Positions 23,238 through 31,210 of a stretch of 31,579 bases of DNA are shown here, one piece after another. The DNA lies in assembly GCA_023441625.1 (NCBI GenBank), contig JAEZOA010000037.1, positions 1 through 31,579 of the forward strand, written 5' to 3'. Numbering within the stretch: the stretch's first letter is position 1; each line of letters begins with the position of its first letter. Below the pieces are notes generated by a model that saw nothing but the letters and a program-made list of their open reading frames with translations, was not told the origin of the DNA and did no database searches. This stretch comes from Bacillota bacterium. GTDB taxonomy: Bacteria; Bacillota; Clostridia; Acetivibrionales; DSM-1351. The translations under genes were made by a program, and so were the position numbers.

Positions 23238-23915
23238 ATGATTAAACTCATAGCACTGTTAATTATTTCAGCCATAGTGATTATCGCAAGTATAGCAATA
23301 TACTGTACTATAAAAACTAAAATAAAAAAATTTTCAAGGAATGTACTTGGTACAAAGGATATTATTGAAGGCTTGAAAAATATTGAGTTAGAAGCAAATA
23401 GTGTACCTATATCGTTGGGTGGTGGAGACTCTATATACCTTCCAAAGATAACGAGAGACTTCCAGGACTACCATAGAGATATAATGGAGACAAAGGTAAA
23501 GGATTTCATGTTCCAATATCTAAGTGGTGTAAATAGTATAGAAATGAACACTTCAGAAAGTGTAAAACGTAGCTTAGATAATGACTATACAACCAATTTA
23601 AGGGGAGTAGGCTACAATAACATAGTAATACATGATGCAGCCATATATGGATATGAGAAGGGTTCGGAGCTGGCAACTGTAAGTTATCAGGTAACTGCTG
23701 AGTACATGAAGTTAAATAAAAAGGTTCAGACAAAATATAGTGTTAGCTTAGTTTACATGTTTAAGGATACGGAATTTGAAGGGGTTGCAGTTAGATGTAA
23801 TTACTGCAATGCACCTTTAGAAGATGAAAATACTACCTGTACCTACTGTGGGGCTCAAGTAGTGAGAAATATTGAAAAAGTTTGGAAAGTTAATGACTAT
23901 AAGAAACTAATATAA
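23238..23915 (+). CDS. Small membrane-anchored zinc-ribbon protein, Tim44-like
   Basis: 225 residues. One N-terminal membrane span (about 4-23) and a short basic stretch precede a globular domain (about 60-180) and a C-terminal zinc ribbon with Cys187, Cys190, Cys201 and Cys204 (CNYC and CTYC). The globular part ends in a beta-rich segment (GSELATVSYQVTAEYMKL... TKYSVSLVYMFKD), as in Tim44/NTF2-type folds, and looks like a shorter relative of the preceding gene; this is inferred from layout, not alignment. GGAGG is placed 12 bases before the ATG. Probably a membrane partner of the SPFH protein encoded next. I do not know a named function. Confidence 0.72.
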   Translation: MIKLIALLIISAIVIIASIAIYCTIKTKIKKFSRNVLGTKDIIEGLKNIELEANSVPISLGGGDSIYLPKITRDFQDYHRDIMETKVKDFMFQYLSGVNSIEMNTSESVKRSLDNDYTTNLRGVGYNNIVIHDAAIYGYEKGSELATVSYQVTAEYMKLNKKVQTKYSVSLVYMFKDTEFEGVAVRCNYCNAPLEDENTTCTYCGAQVVRNIEKVWKVNDYKKLI

Positions 23916-23928
23916 GGAGGGTTCAGAA

Positions 23929-25212
23929 ATGGGATTGATTAAAGCAGCAAAACAAGCGATAGGAGGAACATTGTCAGACCAGTATAAAGAGTTTATATAC
24001 TGTGACGCGTTGCCAATGGATGTTCTTATTTCAAAGGGTCAAGTAAAGGTGATGCAGAGAAACACAAACCATGGCAGCTCCAACATTATTACAGATGGTT
24101 CTAGGGTTGCAGTTGCAAATGGACAGTGTCTACTAGTAGTAGAGGATGGAAAAGTTGTTGAGTTTTGTGCTGAAGAAGGAGAATACATATATAATACTGG
24201 AACTAGTCCATCATTACTTACAGGTGGTTTGGAAGGTCTTAAGAAGAGCTTTACAACCTTGTGGAATAGAGTGCAATCTGGTGGTCAACAGGATCATGAT
24301 CAGAGAGTTTACTTTGTAAACATGAAGGAAATCATGGGCAACAAAGTTGGTGCTGGAGAAATTCCGTTTAGAGATAGTGAATTTAACTTTACAATGAAAA
24401 TCAAATGTTTTGGTGAGTATTCATATAAAATTACAGATCCTCTAATGTTTTATACAAATGTATGTGGTAATGTGGAGCAGGATTTCAAAAGGACACAAAT
24501 AGATTCTCAGTTTAAGGCCGAGGTACAGCAGGCATTACAGCCAGCACTTGGAAGAATAGCTTTAAAGAGAATAGCATATGATCAGCTAACACTATTCACA
24601 AAAGAAATAGCAGAAGAAATCAATGGCGAATTAACAGCAGACTGGGTTGAGAAAAGAGGGATATCTGTAGTTACATTCGCATTAGCTTCTGTAACACCAG
24701 ATGCAGAGAGTGCGAAGAAGATTGAACAGTTCCAGAGCAGCAGAGTTTACACAGATAGTCGAATGATGGGTGCAAGATTAGGCGAAGCACAAGCAAATGC
24801 TATGGAAAAAGCAGCAGCCAATGAAAATGGCGCTATGATGGGCTTTATGGGTATGGGAATGGCTGCACAGGCTGGTGGAGCAAATGTGGCTGATATGTAT
24901 AAAATGGGACAACAGATGGCCACTCCAGCACCTACTCAAGAAAAACCAAAGGATACCTGGAAGTGCAGTTGTGGTACTGAGAATACTGGAAGGTTCTGCG
25001 CTGAATGCGGTGGAAAAGCGGTTGTTCCTGTCATAGAACCTCCAAAGGCTAACGGATGGACTTGCACAAATTGTGGAACAGTTAATGGCGGGAAGTTCTG
25101 CTCCGATTGTGGAGGAAAGAAACCATTGGATAACACTTGTGAACAATGTGGATTTATAGGTGAAAAACCCTTTAAATTCTGCCCTGAGTGTGGAGCCGAA
25201 AATAAAGAATAA
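23929..25212 (+). CDS. SPFH-domain protein with three C-terminal zinc ribbons (YdjI-like)
   Basis: 427 residues, no membrane span. An SPFH/band-7-like domain occupies about 20-265 (CDALPMDVLISKGQVKVMQR, FNFTMKIKCFGEYSYKITDP, LTADWVEKRGISVVTFALAS). A Met/Ala/Gly-rich linker (about 300-332) follows, then three zinc ribbons: Cys346/348/357/360, Cys379/382/391/394 and Cys404/407/418/421. The first has CxC in place of CxxC. It resembles the family annotated as virion core protein/YdjI; in Bacillus subtilis YdjI is encoded with YdjG, YdjH and PspA and helps place PspA at the membrane. No pspA lies in this window. AAGGAGGG precedes the ATG. Last gene of the trio, followed by a strong terminator. Confidence 0.82.
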   Translation: MGLIKAAKQAIGGTLSDQYKEFIYCDALPMDVLISKGQVKVMQRNTNHGSSNIITDGSRVAVANGQCLLVVEDGKVVEFCAEEGEYIYNTGTSPSLLTGGLEGLKKSFTTLWNRVQSGGQQDHDQRVYFVNMKEIMGNKVGAGEIPFRDSEFNFTMKIKCFGEYSYKITDPLMFYTNVCGNVEQDFKRTQIDSQFKAEVQQALQPALGRIALKRIAYDQLTLFTKEIAEEINGELTADWVEKRGISVVTFALASVTPDAESAKKIEQFQSSRVYTDSRMMGARLGEAQANAMEKAAANENGAMMGFMGMGMAAQAGGANVADMYKMGQQMATPAPTQEKPKDTWKCSCGTENTGRFCAECGGKAVVPVIEPPKANGWTCTNCGTVNGGKFCSDCGGKKPLDNTCEQCGFIGEKPFKFCPECGAENKE

Positions 25213-25234
25213 TTGATTAGCTCTTAAAATAAAG

Positions 25235-25282
25235 ATTTCTTGGATTAGCTGGAAAAAGTTTGGCTAATTCAAGAAATTTTTT
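25235..25282 (+). terminator. Strong intrinsic terminator of the zinc-ribbon/SPFH operon
   Basis: ATTTCTTG (25235-25242), a G-T wobble and ATTAGC (25244-25249) pair with GCTAAT (25263-25268) and CAAGAAAT (25270-25277), giving a 15-bp stem followed by a run of six T. The following 244 bases up to comEA are very AT-rich, with no supported gene. Confidence 0.9.
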
Positions 25283-25526
25283 GCATTTTACCATAATATG
25301 TATTATAATATATTCAAAATCATTTTGGTTTACCTTTCTAAGCTTTATTCTTTTTTAGTATTTTTTCAAAATTATATGTTAATTAACCTTTCGTATAGAA
25401 TTTCACAATATTTTAGTGTGTTTATATTTGTAAATTCATTGCACATTAAAAAACTTGTGCATTTTAAGGTGTTTTTTATATTTAGGAAATTTAACATAAT
25501 CAAAAATAATTTTATCAGGAGGGAAT

Positions 25527-26351
25527 ATGGAGTTAACATTGTTTGGTAGACAGTTCTTTATCAATAAGCTACTGCTTATTTGCTTAGTTGTTTTTCTAAT
25601 TATTGGTTCTGGAGTTCTCGGATATTTCTTGAAACAGGTTTATCAGCCATTATCTGCCTCAGATGTAGTAGAGGTCAACCCAGAAGTGGTTAAAACTGAG
25701 ACCTATGAGCCTTTAAGTGAGACACCAAAGATAGATGATGAGCCACAAATAAAGGTATATGTTATTGGATGTGTAAATCAACCTGGAGTTGTAACAATTA
25801 AAAAGGGACAGGTTATTGATGATGCAATAAAAATGGTTGGTGGAGCAACAAAAGAGGCTGACTTGGAAAATATTAATCTGGCGTATAAGCTAAATGAGAA
25901 TACTATGCTAAGAATAAAGTCGAAAGCTTTAAATGCTTCAAATAGCGGAATAACCTCTGAAGTCAATACCAATCAAACACAAAATAATAAAGATACTAAA
26001 ACAAAGAATCCGCAAGAGAAATCTACTACTACGAAGGTTGGAGGTAGTAGCAATCCAGATACTACCAAGATGAATAGTGGAGTTGATATAGTAACAGATA
26101 GTTTAGGTGCTGTAATTGTGGAAAGTAATGTTAAGAGTAATAACGATACAAAAAACAGCTTAATAAACATAAACAGCGCATCACAGGCTGAACTTGAAAA
26201 ACTCCCTAATGTTGGACCTGCAACAGCAAAAGCTATAATTGAGTTTAGAGAAAAAAATGGAGGCTTTAAAAAGTTAACAGATATCATGAAAATAACTGGG
26301 ATAAAGCAGAAAACCTATGACAAAATAAAGGATTATATTTGCATAGAGTAA
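25527..26351 (+). CDS. comEA: ComEA-type DNA-binding competence protein (SLBB + helix-hairpin-helix)
   Basis: 274 residues. An N-terminal membrane anchor (about 14-36) precedes an SLBB-like domain (about 75-132, IKVYVIGCVNQPGVVTIKKG... LENINLAYKLNENTMLRIK), a Thr/Ser/Asn-rich linker, and a C-terminal ComEA helix-hairpin-helix domain (about 212-274: ININSASQAELEKLPNVGPA, AIIEFREKNGGFKKLTDIMK). ComEA binds double-stranded DNA outside the membrane and passes it to the ComEC channel during transformation. No comEC or comEB is adjacent, so it may serve another DNA-related role. GGAGGG (25519-25524 region) precedes the ATG. It converges on a small minus-strand gene. Confidence 0.88.
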   Translation: MELTLFGRQFFINKLLLICLVVFLIIGSGVLGYFLKQVYQPLSASDVVEVNPEVVKTETYEPLSETPKIDDEPQIKVYVIGCVNQPGVVTIKKGQVIDDAIKMVGGATKEADLENINLAYKLNENTMLRIKSKALNASNSGITSEVNTNQTQNNKDTKTKNPQEKSTTTKVGGSSNPDTTKMNSGVDIVTDSLGAVIVESNVKSNNDTKNSLININSASQAELEKLPNVGPATAKAIIEFREKNGGFKKLTDIMKITGIKQKTYDKIKDYICIE

Positions 26352-26358
26352 ATACAAT

Positions 26359-26387
26359 AAAAACAGAAAACCGACTCAAAGAGTCGG
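26359..26387 (-). terminator. Intrinsic terminator read from the minus strand
   Basis: CCGACTC (26371-26377) and GAGTCGG (26381-26387) form a 7-bp GC-rich stem with a 3-base loop. On the minus strand it is followed by TTTTCTGTTTTTATTG, a proper T-tract; on the plus strand the tail is CCTGAATA. It therefore mainly serves transcription coming from the right, which supports the small minus-strand gene at 26527-26673. It may also help end comEA transcripts. Confidence 0.7.
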
Positions 26388-26526
26388 CCTGAATATAATT
26401 TAAAGGAGGAAAATATAATTTATTTATTTTCATAATTATTATACAAAATTTACATAAATATTAGAATAGAAAAAATAAACGATATTTAAGTCGAAAAAAG
26501 AAAAATAATATACAAAACTAACAATG

Positions 26527-26673
26527 CTACACGCTCAGTGGAATAATGAAGACTGATATTATAACATAAGAAAATAAAATAGATATTATTGGAAGTATAA
26601 ATCCAAACAGTATTACTTTAAAAATTCTTCTGTGCCTGACACGTCTGTATCTTTTAAACCTTGTATTTCTCAA
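26527..26673 (-). CDS. Small Arg-rich single-span membrane protein (48 residues, TTG start)
   Basis: On the minus strand AGGAGG (plus 26679-26684) lies five bases before a TTG that opens a 48-codon frame ending in TAG. The product begins MRNTRFKRYRRVRHRRIFK (eleven Arg/Lys in the first 19 residues) and continues as one long hydrophobic segment (VILFGFILPIISILFSYVII... to the C-terminus). This predicts a protein with a cytoplasmic basic tail and one membrane span. A terminator in the right orientation lies about 140 bases beyond the stop. It may be a small peptide in its own right or the remnant of a longer membrane protein. I do not recognise a family. Confidence 0.6.
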   Translation of the reverse strand: MRNTRFKRYRRVRHRRIFKVILFGFILPIISILFSYVIISVFIIPLSV

Positions 26674-26823
26674 GTGCGCCTCCTAGATGTAACTTACTAC
26701 GATTAAATAAGTGCATAGCTTATGATATTCATGTTATCAATATTATTACACTATTTATTGTTATAATTTCACAAAAGTATGTTTTTTATAATTACTTTTT
26801 TTAATTTTTAAATTTTATAGGTA

Positions 26824-26852
26824 TTGACACAAAAAAATAGTAATAATATAAT
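26824..26852 (+). promoter_or_regulatory. Consensus sigma-A promoter of thrS
   Basis: TTGACA (26824-26829), a 17-base spacer and TATAAT (26847-26852) match the sigma-A consensus exactly. Transcription should begin near 26859, so the T-box leader is about 260 bases long. Confidence 0.9.
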
Positions 26853-26869
26853 TACCATATACTGAATTA

Positions 26870-27105
26870 AAAAGATGGTTATATACTGACAAAGGCGTTG
26901 ATGAGAAGAGTAAGTAAAAATACGGGGTTTTAGAGATTGGATATTCTAGCTGAAAGTATCCAAACCTACACTTTACTGAAGACCACCTCTGAGCCATATC
27001 GGTGATTACGTTATAATCCGCGCAAATGCGCAATGAGTAGCAAGTAGGGTGGAACCGCGAGATGACTCTCGTCCTTATATAAGGACGGGGGTTTTTATTT
27101 TTTTT
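26870..27105 (+). promoter_or_regulatory. Threonine T-box leader of thrS
   Basis: The T-box core AGGGTGGAACCGCG (27046-27059) is followed by a terminator stem (27066-27076 with 27081-27091) and a long T-tract. Upstream, the stem I region carries the usual GATGAGAAGAGTAAGTA segment (S-turn side), and the opposite strand has GAAGACCACC (26978-26987 region) with the threonine codon ACC as the likely specifier. Uncharged tRNA-Thr would pair with ACC and with the UGGA bulge, stabilise the antiterminator and allow thrS transcription. This is established behaviour of the family. The exact specifier register (26982-26984 or 26985-26987) is my inference. Confidence 0.93.
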
Positions 27106-27120
27106 AAATGGAGGTATACA

Positions 27121-29028
27121 ATGATTAAAATTACACTAAAAGATGGTAGTTCGAAAGAGTATCAAAATGGTATTACAATTAATGAAGTTGCGCAGAGTAT
27201 TAGCGCTGGTTTAGCGAGAGTGGCACTTGCAGGAGAGGTTGATGGAAAGGTAAAAGATTTAAATTTTAAACTTGAAAAAGACTGTGCTCTGAATTTATTG
27301 ACCTTTGATGATGAAGGAGGAAGATTGGCATATAGGCACACAGCATCACATGTTTTGGCCCAAGCAGTAAAGAGATTATTTCCAAATGTAAAGTTGGCGA
27401 TTGGTCCTGCCATTGACAATGGTTTTTACTATGACTTTGATACAGAAAAGAATTTCACACCTGAAGATTTGACTAAAATTGAAAAGGAAATGGAAAAGGT
27501 TATAAAAGAGGATTTTTCATTAGAGAAATTTACTCTTCCTAGAGCTGAAGCTATCAATTTTATGGAAGAAAAGGGCGAACCTTATAAAGTAGAGCTTATT
27601 AAAGAACTTCCAGAGAATGAAGAAATATCATTTTATAAGCAGGGTGAATTTACAGACTTATGTGCTGGTCCACATTTGTCATCAACAGGAAAGCTTAAAG
27701 CAATCAAGCTAATGAGTGCTACCGGTGCATACTGGAGAGGTAACGAGAAAAACAAAATGCTTCAAAGAATATATGGTACAGCTTATCCCAAAAAGAGTCA
27801 GCTAGATGAATATCTTTTTAGGCTTGAAGAAGCTAAAAAGCGTGACCATAGAAAGCTTGGAAAAGAGTTAGATTTGTTTGATATTATGGATGAAGGTCCT
27901 GGATTCCCATTCTTTATGCCTAAAGGAATGGTACTTCGTAATTTGCTAGAAGATTTCTGGCGTATTGAGCATAAAAAGGCTGGGTATCAGGAGATTAAAT
28001 CACCTATGATTCTAAATAAGGATCTTTGGATTAGATCGGGTCACTGGGAAAATTACAGAGAAAATATGTATACTGTTAACATAGATGAACAGGATTTTGC
28101 AATTAAACCAATGAACTGTCCTGGCGGTATGTTAGTATATAAAAGAAAGCTTCATTCCTATAGGGATCTTCCTGTAAGAGCAGGTGAGCTAGGACTTGTA
28201 CACAGACATGAGTTGTCAGGAGCACTTCACGGATTGATGAGAGTAAGATGCTTTACTCAAGATGATGCACATATATTTATGACACCTGACCAAATTAAAG
28301 ATGAGGTAACTGGTGTAATAAATTTAATAGATGATTTTTATAAAGTTTTTGGTTTTAAATATAATGTTGAGCTTTCAACTAGACCAGAAAAATCAATCGG
28401 TTCAAATGAAATGTGGGAATTGTCCACAGCTGGACTTAAGGAAGCATTGGATGCTAAAGGTATAAACTATAAAATCAATGAAGGAGATGGTGCATTCTAT
28501 GGTCCCAAAATAGATTTCCATCTTGAAGATTCTATAGGACGTACTTGGCAATGTGGTACTATACAGCTGGATATGAATTTGCCAGAGAGATTTGATTTGA
28601 CTTATGTTGGGGCTGATGGTGAAAAGCATAGACCTGTAATGATTCATAGAGTTGTATTCGGAAGTATCGAGAGGTTTATTGCTATATTAACAGAGCACTT
28701 TGCAGGAGCATTCCCGGTATGGCTTTCTCCAGTACAGGTTAAAATTCTACCTCTTGTTGATAAGCATCATGACTATGCATATGAGGTTAAAAAGTTACTT
28801 GAGCAGTATGATATTAGAGTTGAAGTTGATACTAGAAATGAAAAGATTGGTTACAAGATAAGAGAGGCTCAGATGGAAAAAACTCCTTATATGCTTGTAA
28901 TAGGTGACAAGGAAATGGAGAACAGTGCCGTAGCTGTCAGATCTAGAAAAGACGGAGACCTTGGAACTTTGTCGGTGCAGGGCTTTGTTGATAAGATTAT
29001 AGGAGAAATCAAGACTAAAGCAAAGTAA
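27121..29028 (+). CDS. thrS: Threonyl-tRNA synthetase
   Basis: Class II synthetase charging tRNA-Thr. 635 residues. N-terminal TGS domain (about 1-62), editing/SAD domain with HTASH (His73, His77) and CAGPHL, then the catalytic core with Cys333 (MNCPGG), His384 (DDAHIF) and His509 (VMIHRVVFGS) as the zinc ligands, motif 2 around RHE (362-364), motif 3 GSIERFIAIL, and a C-terminal anticodon-binding domain (from about 535, VQVKILPLVDKH). I used the ATG at 27121, preceded by GGAGG (27110-27114); an upstream in-frame start at 27049 would translate the T-box itself. Controlled by the threonine T-box leader. Confidence 0.97.
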   Translation: MIKITLKDGSSKEYQNGITINEVAQSISAGLARVALAGEVDGKVKDLNFKLEKDCALNLLTFDDEGGRLAYRHTASHVLAQAVKRLFPNVKLAIGPAIDNGFYYDFDTEKNFTPEDLTKIEKEMEKVIKEDFSLEKFTLPRAEAINFMEEKGEPYKVELIKELPENEEISFYKQGEFTDLCAGPHLSSTGKLKAIKLMSATGAYWRGNEKNKMLQRIYGTAYPKKSQLDEYLFRLEEAKKRDHRKLGKELDLFDIMDEGPGFPFFMPKGMVLRNLLEDFWRIEHKKAGYQEIKSPMILNKDLWIRSGHWENYRENMYTVNIDEQDFAIKPMNCPGGMLVYKRKLHSYRDLPVRAGELGLVHRHELSGALHGLMRVRCFTQDDAHIFMTPDQIKDEVTGVINLIDDFYKVFGFKYNVELSTRPEKSIGSNEMWELSTAGLKEALDAKGINYKINEGDGAFYGPKIDFHLEDSIGRTWQCGTIQLDMNLPERFDLTYVGADGEKHRPVMIHRVVFGSIERFIAILTEHFAGAFPVWLSPVQVKILPLVDKHHDYAYEVKKLLEQYDIRVEVDTRNEKIGYKIREAQMEKTPYMLVIGDKEMENSAVAVRSRKDGDLGTLSVQGFVDKIIGEIKTKAK

Positions 29029-29114
29029 TTATGTAATTGTTTAGTTGAAGTTCTTGCTAATGGCTGCTAGGGTAGAGATATTTGTGAGAGGTTCAGCAAG
29101 ATTATTTGAAGAGT

Positions 29115-29161
29115 TTAAGGGAGTAGATGAAGCTAAAAATATCGTTTACTCCCTTAATTTT
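29115..29161 (+). terminator. Intrinsic terminator after thrS
   Basis: TTAAGGGAGTA (29115-29125) pairs perfectly with TACTCCCTTAA (29147-29157) around a 21-base loop and is followed by TTTT. It lies about 90 bases behind the thrS stop. A weaker outer stem, TCTTGCT (29052-29058) with AGCAAGA (29095-29101), precedes it. Confidence 0.8.
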
Positions 29162-29280
29162 CATATAGGTGGCTTGTGTGTGGTTTATTTGTTTATAAAT
29201 TAGATAATAATTATATTAGTTTGTAGTTGTTTTGCTATTAAGATTTCATGTTATTTTAATCAGAATTAGTTGTACAAGTA

Positions 29281-29289
29281 TGCTATAAT
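29281..29289 (+). promoter_or_regulatory. Extended -10 promoter of the glycosyltransferase gene
   Basis: TGCTATAAT gives TGn before a perfect TATAAT (29284-29289), about 35 bases before the start codon, with no clear -35 box. The same TATGCTATAAT string stands before nadD. Confidence 0.6.
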
Positions 29290-29324
29290 TAATTAGTACA
29301 GACACAGGCTGAAAGGAGAAGGGC

Positions 29325-30308
29325 ATGTCAAAAAAACTGTTATCGATAGTTGTTCCTGTTTACAATGAGCAGGAGGTAATAGACGAAACCTTTAAAAGAT
29401 TATCAGGTGTATTCAAGGATTACTTTATGGACATTGAATACATTTTTATAAATGATGGAAGTAGAGATAATACATACTTCAAGCTTGGAGAAATTGCAAA
29501 GAATAACTCTGAGGTCCGCGTAATCAATTTTGCAAGAAATTTTGGGCATCAGATAGCGATAACTGCAGGTATGGATTATGCGAAGGGTGATGCAGTTGTA
29601 ATAATTGATGCAGATTTACAGGACCCTCCTGAAGTTATTTTACAAATGGTTGAGAAGTGGCAAGAGGGGTATGAAGTAGTTTATGGAAAGCGATTAAAAA
29701 GAGATGGTGAAACTTTTTTCAAAAAGTTTACTGCCAAGATGTACTATCGTTTTCTTGACAGTATGACAGATGTAAAGCTTCCTGTTGATGTTGGAGATTT
29801 TAGACTAATAGACAGGAAGGTATGTGATGCAATGAAAGGCTTACCTGAAAGATCAAGATATGTTAGAGGCTTGATTAGTTGGGTAGGATTTAAGCAGTGT
29901 AGTGTGGAATATAGACGTGAGAAAAGATTTGCAGGAGAAACTAAATATCCTCTGAGAAAAATGATAAAACTTGCGGGGGACGGAATATTCTCGTTTTCAT
30001 ATAAGCCTTTAAAGCTTGCGACTTTTGTAGGAATGCTTATTTCTGCAATTAGCTTTATTTATCTAATTATCGTTTTAATCCAAAAATTTGTTAAGAATGA
30101 TGTTGCTTCTGGATGGGCATCTTCAATGGCAGTATCTCTGTTTTTTAATGGTGTAATGCTTATAGTTTTAGGAATTATGGGTGAGTATGTTGGTAGGATA
30201 TATGAGGAAGTAAAGGCTCGACCTTTATATATTGTTGGAGAGTTATTAGGTTTTGAAAAAGAAAACGGTAGTTCAAAGGACGAAACGAATAAAGATAAAG
30301 AGACATAA
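29325..30308 (+). CDS. GT2-family glycosyltransferase, polyprenyl-phosphate (GtrB/DPMS) type
   Basis: 327 residues. The GT-A catalytic domain starts with LLSIVVPVYNEQEVIDETFKR and has FINDGSRDNT, the FARNFGHQIAITAGMDYA block and the metal/nucleotide motif DADLQDPPEVI (95-105). DVGDFRLIDRKV and RYVRGLISWVGFKQ are typical of the dolichol-phosphate-mannose-synthase/GtrB group. Two membrane spans near the C-terminus (about 232-256 and 266-290) anchor it. Such enzymes move a sugar from a nucleotide sugar to undecaprenyl phosphate on the cytoplasmic face for later envelope glycosylation. AAAGGAG precedes the ATG. The partner flippase or acceptor transferase is not in the window, and the sugar is unknown. 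Confidence 0.88.
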   Translation: MSKKLLSIVVPVYNEQEVIDETFKRLSGVFKDYFMDIEYIFINDGSRDNTYFKLGEIAKNNSEVRVINFARNFGHQIAITAGMDYAKGDAVVIIDADLQDPPEVILQMVEKWQEGYEVVYGKRLKRDGETFFKKFTAKMYYRFLDSMTDVKLPVDVGDFRLIDRKVCDAMKGLPERSRYVRGLISWVGFKQCSVEYRREKRFAGETKYPLRKMIKLAGDGIFSFSYKPLKLATFVGMLISAISFIYLIIVLIQKFVKNDVASGWASSMAVSLFFNGVMLIVLGIMGEYVGRIYEEVKARPLYIVGELLGFEKENGSSKDETNKDKET

Positions 30309-30415
30309 TAAGAAGATATAGCTTAAATACAAAGATTAATTAATAAGTTTTATAATTATTTGCAAAAAAATAAAAGTAAATGAGAATTGTACTAGAATTT
30401 TAGGGGGGACTGGCA

Positions 30416-31210
30416 ATGAAACAATATCTTGACTTATGTGAACATATCCTAAAAACAGGCATAAAAAAAGAGGATAGGACAGGTACTGGAACAATTAGTA
30501 CCTTTGGCTATCAAATGAGGTTTGACCTACAGAATGGATTTCCTCTACTAACAACCAAAAAACTTCATTTAAAATCAATATTACATGAGCTGCTATGGTT
30601 TATTAGTGGTAATACAAATATTAAGTATCTAAAGGACAACGGGGTTTCCATTTGGGATGAGTGGGCTGACGAAAATGGCAACCTGGGACCTGTTTATGGA
30701 CATCAATGGAGGTCTTGGGCTACTGCTGATGGAAGAAGTATTGATCAGCTAAGTGATGTCATTAATCAGATAAAGAGCAATCCTGATTCTAGAAGAATGA
30801 TTGTTTGTTCTTGGAATGTTGGGGAGATTGACAAGATGGCTTTGCCGCCCTGCCACTGCTTTTACCAGTTCTACGTAGTTAATGGCACGCTTTCCTGCAT
30901 GCTATATCAGAGAAGTGCTGATGTTTTTATCGGAGTTCCATTTAATATAGCCTCATATTCTCTCTTTACAATGATGGTTGCTCAGGCATGTGGCTTAAAG
31001 GCTGGTGAGTTTGTTCATACCTTGGGTGATGCGCACATCTATTTAAACCACGTAGACCAGGTTAAACTTCAACTCTCTAGAGAGCCAAAAGCACTTCCAA
31101 TTATGAACATTAATCCAGATGTAAAAAATATATTTGATTTTAAATATGAGGACTTTACACTCACAGACTATGATCCCCATCCACATATTAAGGGGGCTAT
31201 AGCTATATGA
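30416..31210 (+). CDS. thyA: Thymidylate synthase ThyA
   Basis: Methylates dUMP to dTMP using methylene-tetrahydrofolate, which becomes dihydrofolate. 264 residues, the same length as the Escherichia coli enzyme. Catalytic Cys146 lies in LPPCHCFYQF. Other landmarks are RTGTGTISTFGYQMRFDL (phosphate and folate contacts), ELLWFISGNTNIKYL, SRRMIVCSWN and GDAHIYLNHVDQV. GGGGGG precedes the ATG closely. The stop overlaps the folA start (ATGA), coupling production of dihydrofolate with the enzyme that reduces it. Confidence 0.96.
   Translation: MKQYLDLCEHILKTGIKKEDRTGTGTISTFGYQMRFDLQNGFPLLTTKKLHLKSILHELLWFISGNTNIKYLKDNGVSIWDEWADENGNLGPVYGHQWRSWATADGRSIDQLSDVINQIKSNPDSRRMIVCSWNVGEIDKMALPPCHCFYQFYVVNGTLSCMLYQRSADVFIGVPFNIASYSLFTMMVAQACGLKAGEFVHTLGDAHIYLNHVDQVKLQLSREPKALPIMNINPDVKNIFDFKYEDFTLTDYDPHPHIKGAIAI

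Noticed and set aside
25298..25549. Open frame of 83 codons before comEA
   Set aside because: Very Phe/Ile/Tyr/Leu-rich translation of AT-rich DNA, no ribosome binding site, and it overlaps the well-supported comEA start. Best read as non-coding.
26402..26419. Perfect AAAGGAGG on the plus strand behind comEA
   Set aside because: No ATG, GTG or TTG follows at usable distance and the downstream frame is seven codons of AT-rich sequence; probably chance or a relic.
29060..29203. 48-codon open frame between thrS and the glycosyltransferase gene (MAARVEIFVRGSARLFEE...)
   Set aside because: No ribosome binding site, and the intrinsic terminator at 29115-29161 lies inside it. It could be a gene remnant but is not supported as coding.
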